Below are positions 50,388 to 53,743 of a stretch of DNA of 53,743 bases, one piece after another. Location: positions 1 through 53,743 of the forward strand of contig JAFMCM010000008.1 of NCBI GenBank assembly GCA_017857755.1, in the 5' to 3' direction. Position numbers and translations under genes: made by a program. The DNA is from Methylophilaceae bacterium (lineage in GTDB: Bacteria; Pseudomonadota; Gammaproteobacteria; Burkholderiales; Methylophilaceae). The number at the start of each line of letters is the position of its first letter. The stretch's first letter is position 1. The notes beneath the pieces were generated by a model that saw only the letters and a program-made list of their open reading frames with translations, made no database searches and was not told the DNA's origin.

Positions 50388-50469
50388 AATTTTACTTTGA
50401 GTTAATGTTAAAAATGATGGTTCTAATCGACCTGTGTTAGTTTAAACGTTCAATAATATGATTCATATA

Positions 50470-53400
50470 CTAAATAAGCTGCATTTGTAATGCAGCATCT
50501 ATATCAACCTCAACAACCCGAGAAACACCCGACTCCTGCATGGTAACACCAATCAATTGCTGAGCAATTTCCATCGTGATTTTATTATGACTAACGAATA
50601 AAAACTGGGTTTTTTCAGACATTTTACGTACCATTGCACAAAAGCGCTCGGTATTACTGTCATCAAGAGGCGCATCAACTTCATCCATTAAACAAAATGG
50701 TGCGGGATTTAATCTAAAAAAAGCAAACACCAATGCTAAAGCAGTCAATGCCTTTTCACCGCCAGATAATAATTGAATAGTAGTATTTTTCTTGCCAGGC
50801 GGCTGGGCAAACACTTGTAAGCCAGTATCGAGAATTTCTTCTCCAAGCAATTCCAACTTTGCTTGACCACCACCAAACAGTGTCGAAAACAATTCACCAA
50901 AGTGACGATTTGCCTCATTAAATGTGATTAACAGCTTCTCACGTGTCTCACGGTCTATCTTATTAATAGCGCTTTCTAAAGTCTCACTGGCTGCAATCAA
51001 GTCTTGCATTTGGCTATCCAAATAGCTTTTTCTGTCCGCTTCAGTTTGCAACTCCTGAATTGCAGCCAAATTAACAGGACCCAAACGCTCAATCTCATTT
51101 TGCAAACGGCTGATTTTTTCAGCATAAGTGCTTGCTTTTGCTTGAGATTGCAAACCTTCTTGTAATTGATCTTCATTCATGCCATTTTCTTGCAAACCGA
51201 CTTGACATTGCTCAAAATACAATCGTGCTTCTTGCTCCGCTAAGCGGCCATGTTCTAGTTGATCACGCATTGGATTAAGTGCCTGTTCATTTTGCATGCG
51301 CACGCGCTCTAGCGCTTTTAACTCTGCTTCTTGACTTTCTAATTGATTTCTAGCCTCAGAAAGCGTCGCCTCTTTAGATAGTTTTAGCGCAACAGCTTGC
51401 TGTAAGTTGGCTTTCAATGTTTCCATTGGGGTCATCATCAATGCTTGCTCTGCTTCATTTTTACGTAAGTTAAATGACCGCTCTTCTTCATCAAGATTAT
51501 TTATTTTGTTTCTCAACTCATTGATATTATTGTTAATAATTTTAATCTCAAAATGAGATTCTTGTTGTTTCTTTTCTGTTTCAGATATCGCATCGCGCAA
51601 TTGATTAAAGGCAAGTTCAGCTTGCTGCGCGATGGATTCATCCTTCGTTTTAAGCGCTTCTAACTGCTCAATACCTAACATAAGTTGTTGCAAAGCTGTT
51701 TCTTTTTCTTTGATGTGATTAACTTGTTGGGCATGTTTAACTTTGGCCGCCTCAATATCAGCTTTTAAACTTTTTTCACGCGCCATACAGGTTTCACGCA
51801 ATTGCGCTAACTTGGCAGTTTCTAGCTCATATTGATGCAGCGTTTGCATCGTAAGCTTCAATTGTTCAGCCTTTTGTTGTTGCAAAACTCTGGTTTGGGC
51901 CAATTCAGACTCGGCTGTCTGTAATGCGCTGGCTATTTTTGCAACAGCATCTTGTAAATCAGGTAGCGATTGCTGCAAATCCAATAAACGTTGTTGACGC
52001 TCAATCACTCCATGCAAATGGGTATTTTGACCATGATAAACTACACCACCAGGACTAAAAATATCACCCTGCTGATTCACCATTTTTTCACCCAATCGCA
52101 ATTGCGCACTCGCGCTAACGCCATCTTCGCCTTCAGGTAATAAATAAGTGCCAGCTAGCCAATCTTGCAATATGCTTGTTAAGGCGGGTGGGCAATCTTT
52201 AATCAAACTGAACAAAGGCGTAAACGACGTATTTTGGTCGATTACTGTTGAATGACTTCTAGACAGGGCTATGACTAATGCGCCAGGCGGCCGACCGCTT
52301 AAGGGCGCATCCGTCAATAAAGCATTAAGTCTTTCACCCAGCAAAGCCTCAAGTGCAACACCCCATTGTTCGTCAATAGTGATTTTTTCCCATAGCCGCG
52401 CCTGGTGGTTTAACCCTAGACGATTTAACCAATCGGACAACTGCCCTTCAGCATTTAGTGATTGCTGTATCTTCTTTAATGATTGTATTTCCGCCTCGAC
52501 TTGACCTAAAGCACGTTGCGCGTCCTGCAGTTGCTCGCGAAATTGCTGTACACTCGCTTCCAGCACTTCTTCATTTGTGCGTAGTTTCTGTATCGCTTGC
52601 TCAATCTCTGCAATAGCTGCATGCGCATCTGTCAGTCCTTTTTGCGCCAGTGCAATAGCGGCTTGGTCGGGCAGCACTAACTGAATTAAAGCCTCTTCTA
52701 GGCGCTGAACTTGGTTTACGCTCTCTTGGATGATCTGATGAATATGTTGCACATTATTGCGGTCAATTTGAATTCGCTGATGCGCTGTTTGTAAGGACTG
52801 AGTACTCGCCTGCATCGCCCCAACGGCCTCACGATACGCCGCCTGCACTTGTGGCAGTTTGAGCGTTAATTCAGCTGATGCGGCTTCTATTTGATCCTTT
52901 TTTTCATTCGCCAAGCTTAACTCAGCATGCAATTGCACTAACTGGTCAGTGGTCCCTACCTTCGTCTTAGCATTGCGCGCCAAGGACTCATCCAGTTGTT
53001 GTAATTGCAGCGTCATGCGATTGCGTGCCTCTGCGTTTTGTTTAACTTGGTTTTCCAAATGAGCAACTTCTGCATTCGCTTCATAATAAGCTGCCTGGGC
53101 CTGATTAATCGCCTCACCTGCGTTATAAAACGCTTGCCGACTGACTTCTAAGCCCGCTTCGCTTTTTCTTAGCTCAGCCGTCTGTGCTTCTAATTGAATC
53201 ACTAATTGCTCAACTGTTGCTTTTGCGTTTTCCCAAGCTTGGCTTGCATCACGTTTTTTTAATAGCCAATATTGACCTTCAGCTAATCTAAGTGATGCCT
53301 GCATCTCATGATATTGTTGCGTGACAACCGCTTGTGACGCTAGCTTGGTAATTTGTTTTTGCAACTCAAGACAAATATCCTCAACACGTGTTAAGTTTTC

Positions 53401-53743
53401 ACGAGTATCACGTAAACGCAACTCCGTTTCACGTCTTCTATCTTTGTACTTGCTAATACCAGCAGCTTCTTCAAGAAAAATACGTAGCTCTTCAGGTTTT
53501 GCTTCTACAATCCGTGAAATCGTATTTTGACCAATAATGGCATAAGCGCGACCACCAAGCCCAGTACCTAGAAATAAATCAGCGACATCACGGCGACGAA
53601 CGGCGGTGTTATTAATATAATAAGTAGAACCCTTTTGTCGCTCAATTACCCTTTTTACCGAAATCTCGGCGTATTGACGCCATTCACCGCTGGCGCTACC
53701 AAGGCTATTGTCAAAAATAAGTTCAACACTCGCGCGAGAAATA
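50470..53743 (-). CDS. smc: Chromosome segregation ATPase SMC (5' end beyond window)
   Basis: SMC forms condensin rings that compact and segregate chromosomes. The frame is open through the window edge, past the TTG at 53421: the upstream codons read ISRASVELIFDN and FLGTGLGGRAYAIIGQNTISRI, then EEAAGISKYKDRRRE, all SMC N-terminal signatures. Long coiled coils (about 52.4-53.4 and 51.0-51.9 kb) surround the hinge (about 52.0-52.45 kb). The C-terminal head has QLLSGGEKALTALAL and PFCLMDEVDAPLDDSN (signature and Walker B). The Walker A motif is outside the window. zipA follows 82 bases later. Confidence 0.96.
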   Translation of the reverse strand, partial: ISRASVELIFDNSLGSASGEWRQYAEISVKRVIERQKGSTYYINNTAVRRRDVADLFLGTGLGGRAYAIIGQNTISRIVEAKPEELRIFLEEAAGISKYKDRRRETELRLRDTRENLTRVEDICLELQKQITKLASQAVVTQQYHEMQASLRLAEGQYWLLKKRDASQAWENAKATVEQLVIQLEAQTAELRKSEAGLEVSRQAFYNAGEAINQAQAAYYEANAEVAHLENQVKQNAEARNRMTLQLQQLDESLARNAKTKVGTTDQLVQLHAELSLANEKKDQIEAASAELTLKLPQVQAAYREAVGAMQASTQSLQTAHQRIQIDRNNVQHIHQIIQESVNQVQRLEEALIQLVLPDQAAIALAQKGLTDAHAAIAEIEQAIQKLRTNEEVLEASVQQFREQLQDAQRALGQVEAEIQSLKKIQQSLNAEGQLSDWLNRLGLNHQARLWEKITIDEQWGVALEALLGERLNALLTDAPLSGRPPGALVIALSRSHSTVIDQNTSFTPLFSLIKDCPPALTSILQDWLAGTYLLPEGEDGVSASAQLRLGEKMVNQQGDIFSPGGVVYHGQNTHLHGVIERQQRLLDLQQSLPDLQDAVAKIASALQTAESELAQTRVLQQQKAEQLKLTMQTLHQYELETAKLAQLRETCMAREKSLKADIEAAKVKHAQQVNHIKEKETALQQLMLGIEQLEALKTKDESIAQQAELAFNQLRDAISETEKKQQESHFEIKIINNNINELRNKINNLDEEERSFNLRKNEAEQALMMTPMETLKANLQQAVALKLSKEATLSEARNQLESQEAELKALERVRMQNEQALNPMRDQLEHGRLAEQEARLYFEQCQVGLQENGMNEDQLQEGLQSQAKASTYAEKISRLQNEIERLGPVNLAAIQELQTEADRKSYLDSQMQDLIAASETLESAINKIDRETREKLLITFNEANRHFGELFSTLFGGGQAKLELLGEEILDTGLQVFAQPPGKKNTTIQLLSGGEKALTALALVFAFFRLNPAPFCLMDEVDAPLDDSNTERFCAMVRKMSEKTQFLFVSHNKITMEIAQQLIGVTMQESGVSRVVEVDIDAALQMQLI

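Overview
The window is ordinary-looking chromosome from a Gram-negative proteobacterium. Gene order (glnD-map / rpsB-tsf-pyrH-frr-uppS-cdsA-dxr-rseP-bamA-skp-lpxD-fabZ-lpxA-lpxB-rnhB; rpmF-plsX-fabH-fabD-fabG-acpP-fabF-pabC-mltG-tmk-holB-tatD; smc-zipA-ligA) is typical of Betaproteobacteria. The moderate AT-richness, the two-subunit pyruvate carboxylase and the protein sequences suggest Methylophilaceae (Methylotenera-like). The family assignment is inference and was not checked by any search.

Layout. 1-2.2 kb: the 3' end of an unrecognised coiled-coil gene, a ClsB-type phospholipase D protein and a small cupin. 2.3-5.7 kb (minus): glnD and map. 5.7-20.3 kb (plus): translation genes (rpsB, tsf, pyrH, frr) run into isoprenoid and phospholipid genes (uppS, cdsA, dxr), then outer-membrane assembly and lipid A genes (rseP, bamA, skp, lpxD, fabZ, lpxA, lpxB) and rnhB. 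20.3-25.2 kb (minus): a tetrapyrrole-methylase-fold methyltransferase, a Maf/YceF nucleotide pyrophosphatase and pycB/pycA. 25.3-36.9 kb (plus): yceD-rpmF and the type II fatty-acid synthesis operon, continuing into pabC, mltG, tmk, holB, tatD and a metallo-beta-lactamase-fold gene. 37-37.9 kb: two unrecognised small genes. 38-43.6 kb (plus): ccmABCDEFGH, cytochrome c maturation without ccmI. 43.8-53.7 kb (minus): doxX, msrQ, msrP, a TPR protein, ligA, zipA and smc (cut by the window end).

The main discovery is at 37435-37462. This 28-bp sequence matches the Escherichia coli dif site at 25 of 28 positions, including the whole central hexamer and the whole XerD arm. It lies between the two small unrecognised genes. 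It marks this region as the probable replication terminus and chromosome-dimer resolution site. Gene orientation is mostly plus to its left and entirely minus beyond 43.7 kb. All four GGGNAGGG (KOPS-like) octamers I found point toward it. A core translation, envelope and fatty-acid gene block therefore lies within about 32 kb of the terminus.

Other points of note are a LigA C-terminus ending in a beta-clamp-like QKDLF motif, a run of TTG start codons from uppS to skp, probable promoters and terminators, and two genes shorter than 60 codons (rpmF, ccmD). No gene-free stretch exceeds 300 bases. I found no tRNA, rRNA, CRISPR array, insertion sequence or prophage.
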